Positions 1 through 11,997 are shown, counted from the first letter of the stretch. The stretch is DNA of 64,000 nucleotides from Jiangella asiatica (GCF_004349065.1 NZ_SMKZ01000012.1:82682-146681); one strand, 5' to 3'. Numbers and translations are program-made. The notes: a model not told the origin generated them from the letters alone.

Positions 1-2
1 TC

Positions 3-884
3 ACCGTCGACCGGTGTGGCGAACCGGTCGAGTACACGACGCCCCAGCGCGCCGTCGCCTACGAGGGCGGCAGCGCCGACAAGCTGTTCGCGCTCGGCCT
101 CACCGACCATGTGCACGGCTACGTGATGCCGCCGGCCAACCCGCCGGTCGAGGAGTCGCCGTGGGCGTCGGAGTACGCCGAGGTCGAGTTCCTCAGCGAC
201 GACCTGCTCAACCGGGAGCTCGTCGTCGACGCCGACGCGGACCTCGTCGTGGCCGGCTGGAACTCCGGCTTCAGCGACCAGCGCGGCATCACCCCGGAGA
301 TCCTCGACGAGCTGGGCATCCAGAGCTTCATGCACACCGAGTCCTGTTTCAACTACCCCGGCCACCCCGAGCAGGTCACGCCGTTCGACGGCCTCTACAC
401 CGACCTGGAGCGGCTGGGCCGCATCTTCGGGGTGGAGGATCGTGCCGCAGAGGTGATCGCCGAGTTGCGGGAACGGGTCGACGCGGTCCGCTCGCAGGTG
501 CCAGCGGGCGACCCCGTCCCCGTCTTCCTCTACGACTCCGGCACCGACCAGCCCTTCACAGCGGGCAACCAGGTGCCGCCGAACGACATCATCGAGTTCG
601 CCGGCGGCCGGAACGTCTTCGCCGACCTCGACGAGCGCTGGACGCAGGTCGGCTGGGAGGCCGTGGTCCAGGCCGAGCCCGAGGTGATCATCATCCTGGA
701 CTACGGCGACCAGCCCGCCGAGGACAAGATCGAGTTCCTCCGCACCTCGCCGATCACCCGTGAGCTGCCGGCGGTCCGGGCCGGCAACTTCTACGTCATG
801 AACTACAACGAGGGCATCAGCGGGCCCCGCAACGTCGACGGTCTGGAGGGGTTCGCGGAGTACCTGCGGACGCTGCGAGGTTGA
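3..884 (+). CDS. Iron-siderophore ABC transporter substrate-binding protein, 5'-truncated
   Basis: This is the C-terminal 293 residues of a class III (FecB/BtuF-type) binding protein that captures a ferric siderophore or similar chelate outside the membrane and delivers it to an ABC importer. The reading frame is open from base 3, so the start, signal peptide and lipobox lie before the window. The first lobe begins with TVDRCGEPVEY and the typical GSADKLFALGL helix, followed by a long linker helix (LRERVDAV) and a second lobe with the EVIIILDYG strand. No permease or ATPase follows; the next gene starts on this stop codon and encodes an MFS transporter. Family call is firm; the chelate is unknown. 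Confidence 0.85.
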   Translation, partial: TVDRCGEPVEYTTPQRAVAYEGGSADKLFALGLTDHVHGYVMPPANPPVEESPWASEYAEVEFLSDDLLNRELVVDADADLVVAGWNSGFSDQRGITPEILDELGIQSFMHTESCFNYPGHPEQVTPFDGLYTDLERLGRIFGVEDRAAEVIAELRERVDAVRSQVPAGDPVPVFLYDSGTDQPFTAGNQVPPNDIIEFAGGRNVFADLDERWTQVGWEAVVQAEPEVIIILDYGDQPAEDKIEFLRTSPITRELPAVRAGNFYVMNYNEGISGPRNVDGLEGFAEYLRTLRG

Positions 885-2047
885 GCCAGGCCAGGGCACT
901 GTGGCCGGTCCTGCTGGCCGCCGCGGTCAGCCTGTTCCCGTTCACGGTCTACTCGACGTTCCTGGTGCCGATCGCTGCCGCCGCCGGCGCGGACACCGCC
1001 GCTGTCGGCGCACTGCGCGGGCTCGGCGGGGTCGCGGCGCTGGTGACCGGGGTGGCGCTCGCGCCGGTCGTCGACCTTGTGTCGAAGCACCGCAGCGGTG
1101 CCGCGGCCCTGGTGGTGCTGGCGGCGTCGTCGCTGCTGGCGACCGAGGGCAGCTATCCGGCACTGCTGGCGTTCTGTCTCGGCGTCGGGACGGCGACGGC
1201 GGTGCTGACTCCGTCGTTGCTGGCTGCCGCGTCCGAGGCCGCCGGTCCAGCCGAGGCCGCCGGCCGGGCGGCGACGCTCGTCACGGCGGTCGGCTCACTC
1301 GCCGCGGTGCTCGCTGGCCCGGCCATCGGCGTGATGGCGGGCTGGCGGGGCTGGCAGGGAGCGCTGGTCATCACCGCCGGGCTGGCGCTCGCGGTGGCCG
1401 CGGTGCTGGCTGCTCGGCCGGTGGCCCGCGGCGCGGTGCCGGCGTCGCGTGGGTCGTATCGGGGTGCGCTGCGGTCGGTGCTGACGCGGCCGCTGCTGGC
1501 CGCGCTGGTGCTATGCGCGACGCTGCGCACGGCCGCCTTCATGGGCCACCTCGCCTACCTGGCGGCGGTGTACGACGAGCGCTTCGGCCTCGACGCCCGG
1601 ACCTTCACACTGGTGTGGACGCTCAGCGGCGCGTCCTTCTTCGCCGGCAACCTGGCCGGCGGCCGGTGGGCCAACGACGCGCGCGCGCCCGCCGCGCGGC
1701 CCCACCGGATGCTGGTGGCCGGCCTGATCGGCGCCACCGTCGCAGTCGTCGCCGTCTTCCAGGTGACGGTTTTCGGCTTGGCGCTCCTGGCCACGGCCGT
1801 GCTGGCGGCGAGCCACGCCGTCGTGGCGGCCGCCGTGACGACGCTGATCGTCCGCGGCGACCCGACGATCCGGGGCGCGGCGCTGAGCGTCAACGCCGCC
1901 GGCATGAGTCTCGGGGTGTTCCTCGGAGCCGCGCTCGGCGGTGCCGGCCTGGCCCTGGCCGGTTACGCGGGCATCGCCGCCGTACTCGGCGGTCTGACCC
2001 TGGTAGCCCTGGTGATCGCGGTGGCCGTCGGCCGGCGACCGCACTGA
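881..2047 (+). CDS. MFS transporter, probable siderophore exporter or importer
   Basis: A 388-residue major facilitator protein with about 12 hydrophobic segments and short loops rich in Ala, Gly, Leu and Val. It begins at TTG in the sequence TTGA, so its start overlaps the stop of the upstream binding-protein gene by 4 bases. This is a strong sign of translational coupling. The N-terminal half carries a basic loop (VSKHRS) after helix 2, and RGAALSVNAAG near the C-terminus resembles the corresponding MFS repeat. The coupling to an iron-siderophore binding protein suggests siderophore export or intracellular recycling, but that is inference from position. The substrate cannot be read from the sequence. 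Confidence 0.8.
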   Translation: MSQARALWPVLLAAAVSLFPFTVYSTFLVPIAAAAGADTAAVGALRGLGGVAALVTGVALAPVVDLVSKHRSGAAALVVLAASSLLATEGSYPALLAFCLGVGTATAVLTPSLLAAASEAAGPAEAAGRAATLVTAVGSLAAVLAGPAIGVMAGWRGWQGALVITAGLALAVAAVLAARPVARGAVPASRGSYRGALRSVLTRPLLAALVLCATLRTAAFMGHLAYLAAVYDERFGLDARTFTLVWTLSGASFFAGNLAGGRWANDARAPAARPHRMLVAGLIGATVAVVAVFQVTVFGLALLATAVLAASHAVVAAAVTTLIVRGDPTIRGAALSVNAAGMSLGVFLGAALGGAGLALAGYAGIAAVLGGLTLVALVIAVAVGRRPH

Positions 2048-2127
2048 TCCCGAACGGGGCTCACGTCACTCCTCCGGCAACGTGTTGTCCCACGTGGAAC
2101 AACGGGAACGACGACGTGAGGAGAGCG

Positions 2128-2333
2128 ATGAGCAGCTTTGACGCAGCCCGTGCGGCAGGCGGCCTCTTCCTCGTCGGCGGTGCGGCCATGGCGTTGGCGT
2201 ATGACGCACGGCGTGCGACGCGCGATCTCGATGCGGACTTCGCCCGACCGAGGTCGTGCGAAAAGCCGCGGCCACTGTCGTCGAGAAACACGAGTTGGAA
2301 GAAGACTCGCTGAACGACGCGGTGAAGGGCTGA
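2128..2333 (+). pseudogene. Frameshifted nucleotidyltransferase-like (AbiEii/DUF6036-type) remnant
   Basis: An ATG at 2128 behind a GTGAGGAG ribosome site opens a frame containing LVGGAAMALAYDARRATRDLDADF, which resembles the N-terminal nucleotidyltransferase motif (GGxxxA...R.T.D.D) of AbiEii-like antiphage or toxin-type proteins. After codon 40 (near 2250) the frame is lost. The continuation PTEVVRKAAATVVEKHEL...DSLNDAVKG is clear in another frame and ends at TGA 2331-2333. One missing base explains the shift. The rest of the normal-length protein (well over 100 residues) is also absent. It is a dead gene fragment. No partner gene is present. Confidence 0.6.
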
Positions 2334-2350
2334 GGGCTCAGCCGTGGTGC

Positions 2351-2557
2351 TCAGCCGCAGCCGCAGGCTCCGCCGCAGCAGCCGCCTCCGCCGCCGGCGG
2401 GCTGGCTGGAGCCGCCGGTCAGGCCGACGGTGGTGAGCAGCTTGACGGTGTCGTCGTGGCCGGCCGGGCACGACGCGGGCGCGGCCGCGTCGGCCATCGG
2501 GCGGACGACGTCGAACGTCGAGCCGCAGGCGCGGCAGCGGTACTCGTAGGTCGGCAC
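2351..2557 (-). CDS. FmdB-family zinc-ribbon protein
   Basis: A 68-residue protein starting MPTYEYRCRACG, the signature of FmdB-type regulatory zinc ribbons. Cys8 and Cys11 form the first knuckle. The second is Cys30 with His34 (CPAGH) in place of the usual CxxC, so the site may be CCCH or weakened. The tail is Gly/Cys-rich (GGGGGCCGGACGCG) and could bind metal itself. The family is often annotated as a regulator, but its biochemical role is not established. It stands alone between two decayed genes and is the only intact gene in this 900-base stretch. Confidence 0.85.
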   Translation of the reverse strand: MPTYEYRCRACGSTFDVVRPMADAAAPASCPAGHDDTVKLLTTVGLTGGSSQPAGGGGGCCGGACGCG

Positions 2558-2562
2558 GTCAG

Positions 2563-2911
2563 TCAGCGTAGCCGATTGCTGTCCTCGGCCCGGTTGAGCA
2601 GGAACGCGCGCTCCACGTCGTTCGCGGTGAGTTCGGCCGCGCGCCGGTACGCGGCGGCGGCCTCGTCGGTCCGGCCCTCCTTCAGCTCGACGTCGGGCCC
2701 GTCGGTGACGAGCAGGTCGTCAAGACCTGGTGGCGGCCGCAGCGTCGTCGCCGTCGTCGACGGACGCAGCGCCGCGCCCGAGTGCTCGATGCCGCGCTTC
2801 TCCAGGTAGGCGATGAACTCTCCGTGCGCGCTCAAGGCCCCCGGTGCGGACCTCGCCCGGCGCCGAGTCCCAGTCGGTGTCGGGTTCGAAGAGCAGGAGC
2901 ATGTACTTCAT
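2563..2911 (-). pseudogene. YCII-domain gene, frameshifted and fused to a sigma-factor C-terminal fragment
   Basis: The start at 2911 gives MKYMLLLFEPDTDWDSAPGEV, the usual N-terminus of an actinobacterial YCII/DGPF-domain protein. Near 2836 the frame slips by one base, and the protein continues as LSAHGEFIAYLEKRGIEHSG...DDLLVTDGP in the other frame. After VELKEG the expected C-terminal YCII strand is missing. Instead comes GRTDEAAAAYRRAAELTANDVERAFLLNRA, which looks like the helical C-terminus of the SigJ/DUF6596-type ECF sigma factors usually encoded beside YCII genes. I infer a deletion that joined two neighbouring genes, plus a frameshift. An intact paralogue lies at 42212-42565. Confidence 0.65.
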
Positions 2912-3010
2912 GACGGCTCGTCCTTCCGTGTGGTGGCTGCCTACCACCCATGACGAACGGGGTACGGCGGAATCGACAGTAGGCTCGGCGAGGGACGAGT
3001 GGAGGGGTGC

Positions 3011-4369
3011 ATGAGCGAGCAAGTCGATGTCGTCGTCCTCGGCCTGGGCGTGGGCGGCGAGGCCGTCGCGGGCGCGCTGGCCGAGACGGGGTTGAACGTC
3101 GTCGGTATCGAGGGCCGGCTGGTCGGCGGCGAGTGTCCCTACTGGGGCTGCGTCCCGAGCAAGATGGCCATCCGCGCGGCCGACCTGCTGGCCGAGGCAG
3201 GCCGCGTCGACGGCATGGCCGGGCACGCGGAGGTGACGCCGAACTGGGAGCCGGTCGCCACGCGCATCCGCGACGAGGCCACCGACGACTGGAACGACCA
3301 GGTCGCGGTGGACCGCTTCACCGGCAAGGGCGGCCGGTTCGTTCGCGGCTGGGGTCGCCTGGCCGGGCCCGGCCGCGTCGAGGTGGACGGCACGACGTAC
3401 GAGGCCCGCCGCGCCGTCGTCATCGGCACTGGGGCCGCGCCGGCCAAACCGCCCATCGACGGGCTGGCCGACACCCCGTACTGGACCAACCGCGAGGCGC
3501 TGGAGGCCAAGGAGCTACCCGGCTCGCTGCTGGTGATCGGCGGCGGGGCCGTCGGGATCGAGCTGGCGCAGGCGTTCGCGCGGTTCGGCGCACAGGTGGG
3601 CATCGTGGAGTCTTCGGGTGGGCTGCTCTCGCGCGAGGAGCCGGAGGCATCGGAGCTGGCGGCAGCCGCCCTGCGCGCCGACGGCATCGACGTGCGGCTC
3701 GGCGCCCACGCCGTCGCGGTCCGCCACGATGGCGAGCGGTTCACCGTCACCCTCGACGACGGGGTGGACCTCGGCGCCGAGCGGTTGCTGGTGGCGGTCG
3801 GACGGCACAGCGATCTCTCCGCGCTGGGCGTCGACACCGTCGGCCTGGACCCGACGGCGCGGCAGGTCGAGGTCGACGAGCACCTGCGCGCCGGCGAGCG
3901 GCTCTGGGCCGTCGGCGACGTCACGGGCCACGGCGCGTTCACCCACGTGGCCACCTACCAGGCCGACATCGTCGTGCGTGACATCCTCGGCGAGGACGGG
4001 CCGCCAGCGGACTACCGCGCGCTGCCGCGGGTGACGTTCACCGACCCCGAGATCGGTGCGGTCGGCCTGACCGAGGCACAGGCGCGCGACGCGGGCGTCC
4101 GGGTCGAGACGGGCCTGGCCCAGGTTCGGTCCACCGCGCGCGGCTGGATTCACAAGGCCGGCAACGACGGCGTCATCAAGCTGGTCGCCGATGCCGACGC
4201 CGGCATCCTGGTCGGCGCGACGTCGGCGGGGCCGACCGGCGGTGAGGTGCTCGGTGCGCTCGCGGTGGCCGTGCACGGACGGGTCCCGGTGGAGACGCTG
4301 CGGCACATGATCTACGCCTATCCCACGATCCACCGCGGCATCCAGGACGCACTGCGCGACCTCGGCTGA
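3011..4369 (+). CDS. FAD/NAD(P)-dependent disulfide reductase family protein
   Basis: A 452-residue class I pyridine nucleotide-disulfide oxidoreductase. Visible parts are the FAD Rossmann motif GLGVGGEA (residues 11-18), the redox pair in GGECPYWGCVPSK (Cys42 and Cys47), the NAD(P) Rossmann motif VIGGGAVGIELA, the second FAD motif around LWAVGDVTG, and a C-terminal dimer domain. True lipoamide dehydrogenases and glutathione reductases carry a catalytic His in HPT near the end; here the sequence is YAYPT with Tyr437. It is therefore probably the actinobacterial lookalike group rather than Lpd, Gor or MerA, and its substrate is unknown. ATG 3011 is chosen over GTG 2999 because GGAGGGG ends three bases upstream. 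Confidence 0.85.
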   Translation: MSEQVDVVVLGLGVGGEAVAGALAETGLNVVGIEGRLVGGECPYWGCVPSKMAIRAADLLAEAGRVDGMAGHAEVTPNWEPVATRIRDEATDDWNDQVAVDRFTGKGGRFVRGWGRLAGPGRVEVDGTTYEARRAVVIGTGAAPAKPPIDGLADTPYWTNREALEAKELPGSLLVIGGGAVGIELAQAFARFGAQVGIVESSGGLLSREEPEASELAAAALRADGIDVRLGAHAVAVRHDGERFTVTLDDGVDLGAERLLVAVGRHSDLSALGVDTVGLDPTARQVEVDEHLRAGERLWAVGDVTGHGAFTHVATYQADIVVRDILGEDGPPADYRALPRVTFTDPEIGAVGLTEAQARDAGVRVETGLAQVRSTARGWIHKAGNDGVIKLVADADAGILVGATSAGPTGGEVLGALAVAVHGRVPVETLRHMIYAYPTIHRGIQDALRDLG

Positions 4370-4372
4370 GGC

Positions 4373-5596
4373 TTACGAGAGCCAGCCCATCGGGTCGGTG
4401 AACTCGCCGTTGACCAGCACCTCGAAGTGCAGGTGGCAACCGGTGGAGGAGCCCGTGGTGCCGACCCGGCCGATCAGCTCGCCGGCGGCGACCGTCTGGC
4501 CGGGGCTGGAGCTGAACGCGGACAGGTGGTTGTAGGTGGTCGTGACCTCCATCCCGCCGATGGTGCCGTGCGAGATGGTGATCTGGTTGCCGTAGGCGCC
4601 CTCGTAGCCGGTGGACTCGATGGTGCCCGGATAGGCCGCGTGGACGCCGGAGCCGCAGGAGGCGCCGAAGTCGGTGCCGCTGTGCAGCTTGTAGACGCCG
4701 GTCACTGGGTGGACCCGCATGCCGTACGGCGACGTGATCGGGCCGGTGGAGGGCCGGGCGAAGGTGCCGTCGCCGGTGGGCGGCGGGGTGTCGGTGCCGC
4801 CGTCGTCGCCGTCGCCGCGGTCGGGCTGGTTCTCGGCCTCGGCCCGCTCCTCGGCGGCGCGCTGGGCAGCCTCGTGGATGTCGCGGACCTCGCGCAACAC
4901 CTCGCTGGCCTGCTGGGTCGCGGACTCCGCCTCGGCGAGCGCAGCGTCGGCCTGCTCGGAGAGCTCCGCCGCGGCCGCGGCGGCCTCGTCGGCGGCCTTC
5001 ACGTGGCCGTTGGCGCGGTCAGCGGCGTTGGTGGCCTCGGCCTGGGACTCCGCCGCCTGGCGGATCATCGTCTCCTGGACCCGCATCAGCTCGTTGATGC
5101 CCGTCGACTGCGACTGGAACTCCGTTGGGTCCGCAGCACCCAGCTGGACCAGCGACCCCAGCTCGGAGTTGTTCATGTAGGCGTTGGCGGCGAGCTGGCC
5201 GAGCGACCGCCGGGCCTGCTCCGCCGCCTGCTCGGCGTCGGTGACCTGGCCGCGGGCGCGCTCAGCGCGGGCAACGGCCTCACGGGCCGCGGTCGCCGCG
5301 TCGAGGGATGCCTGGCTGGCCGCTTCGGCCCGTTGCTGAGCTTCCTGCTCGGTCTGCTGCGCGGCCTCGAACTCGGCCTGCGCCGCCTCGAGATCGGTGG
5401 CTGCCTCCTCGACGGAGGGGACTTGCCCATCGGCGGGGAGCAAGGATGCCTGACCACGGATGTCGCTGGCGTCGGTGCCGATGCTGGTGGTGCCGGTCGA
5501 CGCGGCCGGCGTGGCCACCGTCGACGACGGCACCCCCCATGTCACACACCCGACGGCCGCGGCCGTCATGATCGCCCCCAGAGATCGTTTCCTCAC
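4373..5596 (-). CDS. Secreted M23 peptidase with long coiled coil (peptidoglycan hydrolase-like)
   Basis: A 407-residue protein that likely cuts peptidoglycan cross-bridges or activates amidases outside the membrane. GTG 5596 gives VRKRSLG followed by a hydrophobic stretch and an Ala/Thr-rich region, a plausible signal peptide. Residues of roughly 55-270 are an Ala/Glu/Gln-rich coiled coil (EEAATDLEAAQAEFEAAQ and similar), as in RipA- or EnvC-like factors. The catalytic LytM domain carries HSGTD near residue 304 and HLHFE near 389, so both zinc motifs are intact. It is divergent from the HTH gene at 5688 and ends three bases from the reductase gene. Confidence 0.85.
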   Translation of the reverse strand: MRKRSLGAIMTAAAVGCVTWGVPSSTVATPAASTGTTSIGTDASDIRGQASLLPADGQVPSVEEAATDLEAAQAEFEAAQQTEQEAQQRAEAASQASLDAATAAREAVARAERARGQVTDAEQAAEQARRSLGQLAANAYMNNSELGSLVQLGAADPTEFQSQSTGINELMRVQETMIRQAAESQAEATNAADRANGHVKAADEAAAAAAELSEQADAALAEAESATQQASEVLREVRDIHEAAQRAAEERAEAENQPDRGDGDDGGTDTPPPTGDGTFARPSTGPITSPYGMRVHPVTGVYKLHSGTDFGASCGSGVHAAYPGTIESTGYEGAYGNQITISHGTIGGMEVTTTYNHLSAFSSSPGQTVAAGELIGRVGTTGSSTGCHLHFEVLVNGEFTDPMGWLS

Positions 5597-5653
5597 TCGG
5601 GGCTCTTCCTGTCCTGGGTCATCGGCGGCTACTGTAAGCGACGTTTGCCCGGT

Positions 5654-5672
5654 ATACAACCAATGGCTGTAT
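5654..5672. promoter_or_regulatory. Candidate operator, 19-bp imperfect palindrome
   Basis: ATACAACCAATGGCTGTAT reads almost the same on both strands (ATACA.CCA paired with TGG.TGTAT, one mismatched pair). It lies 15 bases before the ATG of the HTH protein and inside the divergent spacer with the M23 peptidase gene. This is the position expected for autoregulation and co-regulation, but no binding partner is proven. Confidence 0.4.
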
Positions 5673-5687
5673 CGACAGGGAGCCCTC

Positions 5688-6266
5688 ATGCTCGACGCCG
5701 GCGCGGAGCTCGAGGCCTCGCTGCGCCCGCTGACCTGGCCTGATGTCGAGTTGTTCGCCGGTGGCGGAAACTTCCTCCGCAGCAGCGGAACGTGGCTCTA
5801 CACGGCCACCCGTCGGCCGGTGCCGGGCGCCGTCGACGTCACCCTCGCGCGCCGCTACGCAGGGGTCGGCCGGGCGACGCGCGACGGTGTCGAGGTCGCC
5901 CTGCTGAACCGGTCATGGGTGGACGGGCCGCAGGCGCGCCCGGAACTCGCGTGGTGCGCCCCGTTCGGTACGCCGCCCGAGGGCCAGGGCGATGACCCGA
6001 TCGCGGTCCCCGTCGCCGAGCTGGAGGCTCGCGGCCCGGTGGTCGTGGGCATGTCGGCACCGGAGTTGGAGCCGGCCGAGCTGCTGACGGCGTCGGCGAT
6101 CGCGCGTCTGCTCGGGGTCAGCCGCGGCACCGTCAACGCCTATCACTCGCGCGGGCAGATGCCGCCGCCGGTCGCGACCCTCAACCACCGGCTGCCGCTG
6201 TGGACCCGCCCGATCATCGACCATTGGACCGCGAGCCAGACCCGCCGGCGCCGCCCGCTGCGCTAG
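5688..6266 (+). CDS. Uncharacterised protein with C-terminal helix-turn-helix
   Basis: A 192-residue protein I do not recognise as a named family. The N-terminal 120 residues are a mixed region (TWPDVELFAGGGNFL, YTATRRPVPGAVDV) without clear motifs. The C-terminal part (about 130-180) contains LLTASAIARLLGVSRGTVNAY, a convincing helix-turn-helix, followed by a basic tail (TRRRRPLR). It is likely a DNA-binding regulator with a novel or divergent input domain. ATG 5688 is used although the frame is open further upstream, because the upstream codons run through the divergent M23 gene. An imperfect palindrome lies just before the start, and a perfect hairpin follows the stop. Confidence 0.6.
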   Translation: MLDAGAELEASLRPLTWPDVELFAGGGNFLRSSGTWLYTATRRPVPGAVDVTLARRYAGVGRATRDGVEVALLNRSWVDGPQARPELAWCAPFGTPPEGQGDDPIAVPVAELEARGPVVVGMSAPELEPAELLTASAIARLLGVSRGTVNAYHSRGQMPPPVATLNHRLPLWTRPIIDHWTASQTRRRRPLR

Positions 6267-6278
6267 TAGTTGCCCACC

Positions 6279-6330
6279 ATGATCATCAACGGGTGGCGAC
6301 GCCATGACGTCGCCACCCGTTGATGATCAT
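6279..6330. repeat. Perfect 23-bp inverted repeat (repeat family copy 1; bidirectional terminator candidate)
   Basis: Arms 6279-6301 and 6308-6330 are exact reverse complements (ATGATCATCAACGGGTGGCG, then ACG) around the loop CCATGA. It lies between two convergent genes, consistent with a two-way terminator. The right arm with its loop shares TGACGTCGCC and GTTGATGATCA with the copies at 6837, 43157 and 56685. There is no T tract. Confidence 0.8.
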
Positions 6331-6362
6331 GTGAGAGCCCCGCGCCGTCGGCTCCCTGCACG

Positions 6363-6818
6363 TCAGACGCTTTTGGTGCGCCCAGTGCACCGGGGGTCTG
6401 AATCGTTCGCGCGGTCGAAGACGAACTCATACGCGCCGTACATGCTGGATCCCCGGGACACCCGGACGTTGGAAATCTGCCGACTCGAGCTCCCGGCTGG
6501 GACATTGTCGCCGGAGATGTAGGTGTGCTTGACCGAGTCCGTGCCGCCGGTGTTGACGGTCTTGACGCGCGCCACGACGTTGTTCTTGTTGCCAAGACCA
6601 GTACCTAGCAGTCTCCACCGGTACGTGTCCGGATAATCGAATGAGCCGGAGGTGTGGTAGTCCAGCCAGAAGAACGCTGTGTATTGGTCATGGCCGACGT
6701 AGACATCGCACGCACCCTCCGTCGAGGCAGCGAGTGCATTGCTGGCCGTCAGCGCTAGTCCGGCGCCGACGACTGCCGAGGTGACCGCCCGAACGAGTCG
6801 CTTCGTCCATCGTTTCAT
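6363..6818 (-). CDS. Small secreted protein of unknown function
   Basis: A 151-residue protein starting MKRWTKRLVRAVTSAV with a classical signal peptide (basic start, hydrophobic core, AAS/ALA cleavage near residue 30). The mature part is rich in Ser, Thr, Gly and Tyr, is predicted mostly beta, and has two Cys residues (one early, CDVYVGH, and one near the end, DPRCTG) that could form one disulfide. I recognise no domain. Codon use is visibly less G+C-biased than in the neighbours. The gene is bracketed by two copies of the same palindromic repeat (6279-6330 and 6837-6889), which suggests recent acquisition. ATG 6818 fits the signal peptide; the upstream in-frame codons are repeat sequence. 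Confidence 0.65.
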   Translation of the reverse strand: MKRWTKRLVRAVTSAVVGAGLALTASNALAASTEGACDVYVGHDQYTAFFWLDYHTSGSFDYPDTYRWRLLGTGLGNKNNVVARVKTVNTGGTDSVKHTYISGDNVPAGSSSRQISNVRVSRGSSMYGAYEFVFDRANDSDPRCTGRTKSV

Positions 6819-6836
6819 GCGCAAATCCCATCTTTC

Positions 6837-6889
6837 GTGATCATCAACCGGTGGGGACGCCCATGACGTCGCCAACCGTTGATGATCAC
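6837..6889. repeat. Imperfect inverted repeat (repeat family copy 2)
   Basis: Arms 6837-6859 and 6867-6889 pair with a few mismatches around CCCATGA. The sequence closely matches copy 1 in arms and loop (GATCATCAAC, CCATGACGTCGCCA, GTTGATGATCA) and in orientation of the loop. Unlike the other copies it lies upstream of a gene start rather than between convergent genes. Confidence 0.75.
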
Positions 6890-6896
6890 CGGATGT

Positions 6897-7017
6897 TTAG
6901 ACTGGCGGGTCCCACCGCACAGTGCCGTCGATGTCCACCGTCACCAGCTCGCCGGCCGCGGTGAACATCGCCGCGTCGACGTCTCCGCGGCTACTGGTCG
7001 TGGTGCCCGACGCGTGA
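6897..7017 (-). other. Short coding-like remnant, unidentified
   Basis: On the minus strand this stretch reads YHASGTTTSSRGDVDAA then MFTAAGELVTVDIDGTVRWD and PPV, then a stop at 6897-6899. Codon bias looks like genuine high-GC coding sequence, but there is no good start or ribosome site and it lies between the subtilase stop (7037) and repeat copy 2. I take it as the tail of a lost gene; I do not recognise the family. Confidence 0.3.
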
Positions 7018-7036
7018 TATCCCTCTGATCTGTGGA

Positions 7037-10933
<3,897 letters not shown>

Positions 10934-11043
10934 CACGACTCCTTCGCCCCATTCCGACCAGATCGACCACCAGTTTTCAGAGGGTGAACCGGTCGACGCC
11001 AGGTCCGGAGCATGGCGAGGTTTGGTCATGGCATCATCTGGCC

Positions 11044-11997
11044 ATGCTGGAAGCGCTCGGGGTGATGCCGCAGGACGAGGAGCTCTACCGGGCGCTGCTG
11101 CGTCATCCCGGCGCCACCCTCGACGACCTCGCCGACGCCGGCGGGCTCGCGGTCACGACGGTGCGCCGGTCCGTCCGGCGCCTGGAGGACCTCGGCCTCG
11201 TGACCCGCTTGGCCGGCGCGCCGGTGCGGCTGATGCCGGCGCGGCCGGACGTGGCGGTCGAGGTGCTGGTCGCGCAGCGGCGGCAGGAGCTCGTCCAGGC
11301 CCAGCAGGGCGCGCGTGGCCTGCTACAGGAGATGTCGACCGAGCAGATGCCCGAGTCCGACGGGCTCATCGAGATCGTCCAGGGCCGGCAGGCGGTGGCG
11401 CACCGGTTCATGCAGATGGAGCAGACGGTGTCGCGCGAGCTGCTGGTGCTGGACCGGCCGCCGTACGCGCAGCCCGTCGAAGTGCCGAACCAGCGGGAGT
11501 ACGAGCTGCTCGCCCGCGGCGTGCGCTGCCGGGGCATCTACGCGCCGGAAGGGCTGGAGCAGCCCGGCCGGCTGGCCGAGCTGCGGCGGCTCATCGAGGC
11601 CGGCGAGGAGGCTCGCACGTCGTCGGCGGTACCGCTCAAGATGGCCATCGCCGACGGCTCGGTCGCGATCCTGCCGCTCAACTTCGAGCAGATCACCGAG
11701 CAGGCGCTGGTCGTGCACGCCTCTACGCTGGTGGATGCGCTGGTGTCGCTGTTCGAGGTGCTGTGGGAGCTGGCGGTGCCGCTGGCGGGCTTCCAGTCGG
11801 TGCCGGACGGCGGGGTGGGCGGCGGGCTGCTGCAGCTGCTCGCGGCCGGCCTCGGCGACCAGGCGATCGCCCGGCAGCTGGGCGTCAGCCAGCGCACCTT
11901 GAGCCGTCAGCTGGCGACCCTGATGGAGCACCTCGGGGCCCGCACGCGGTTCCAGGCCGGCGTGCTCGCGGCCCGCCGGGGCCTCGATCGCGGGTGA
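11044..11997 (+). CDS. Transcriptional regulator with TrmB-like N-terminus and LuxR-type C-terminal HTH
   Basis: A 317-residue regulator. Residues 1-65 form a winged helix that senses or contacts DNA (ELYRALLRHPGATLDDLADAGG, then TTVRRSVRRLEDLGLVTRL), as in TrmB/SMC-linked helix-turn-helix proteins. A middle domain resembles the phospholipase D-like/TrmB effector fold. The C-terminal 60 residues form a second HTH of LuxR type (LLAAGLGDQAIARQLGVSQRTLSRQL). This two-HTH architecture is widespread in Streptomyces-like bacteria, with unknown ligands. It is divergent from the large subtilase gene with a 110-base spacer and could control it. ATG 11044 is the first plausible start. Confidence 0.8.
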   Translation: MLEALGVMPQDEELYRALLRHPGATLDDLADAGGLAVTTVRRSVRRLEDLGLVTRLAGAPVRLMPARPDVAVEVLVAQRRQELVQAQQGARGLLQEMSTEQMPESDGLIEIVQGRQAVAHRFMQMEQTVSRELLVLDRPPYAQPVEVPNQREYELLARGVRCRGIYAPEGLEQPGRLAELRRLIEAGEEARTSSAVPLKMAIADGSVAILPLNFEQITEQALVVHASTLVDALVSLFEVLWELAVPLAGFQSVPDGGVGGGLLQLLAAGLGDQAIARQLGVSQRTLSRQLATLMEHLGARTRFQAGVLAARRGLDRG

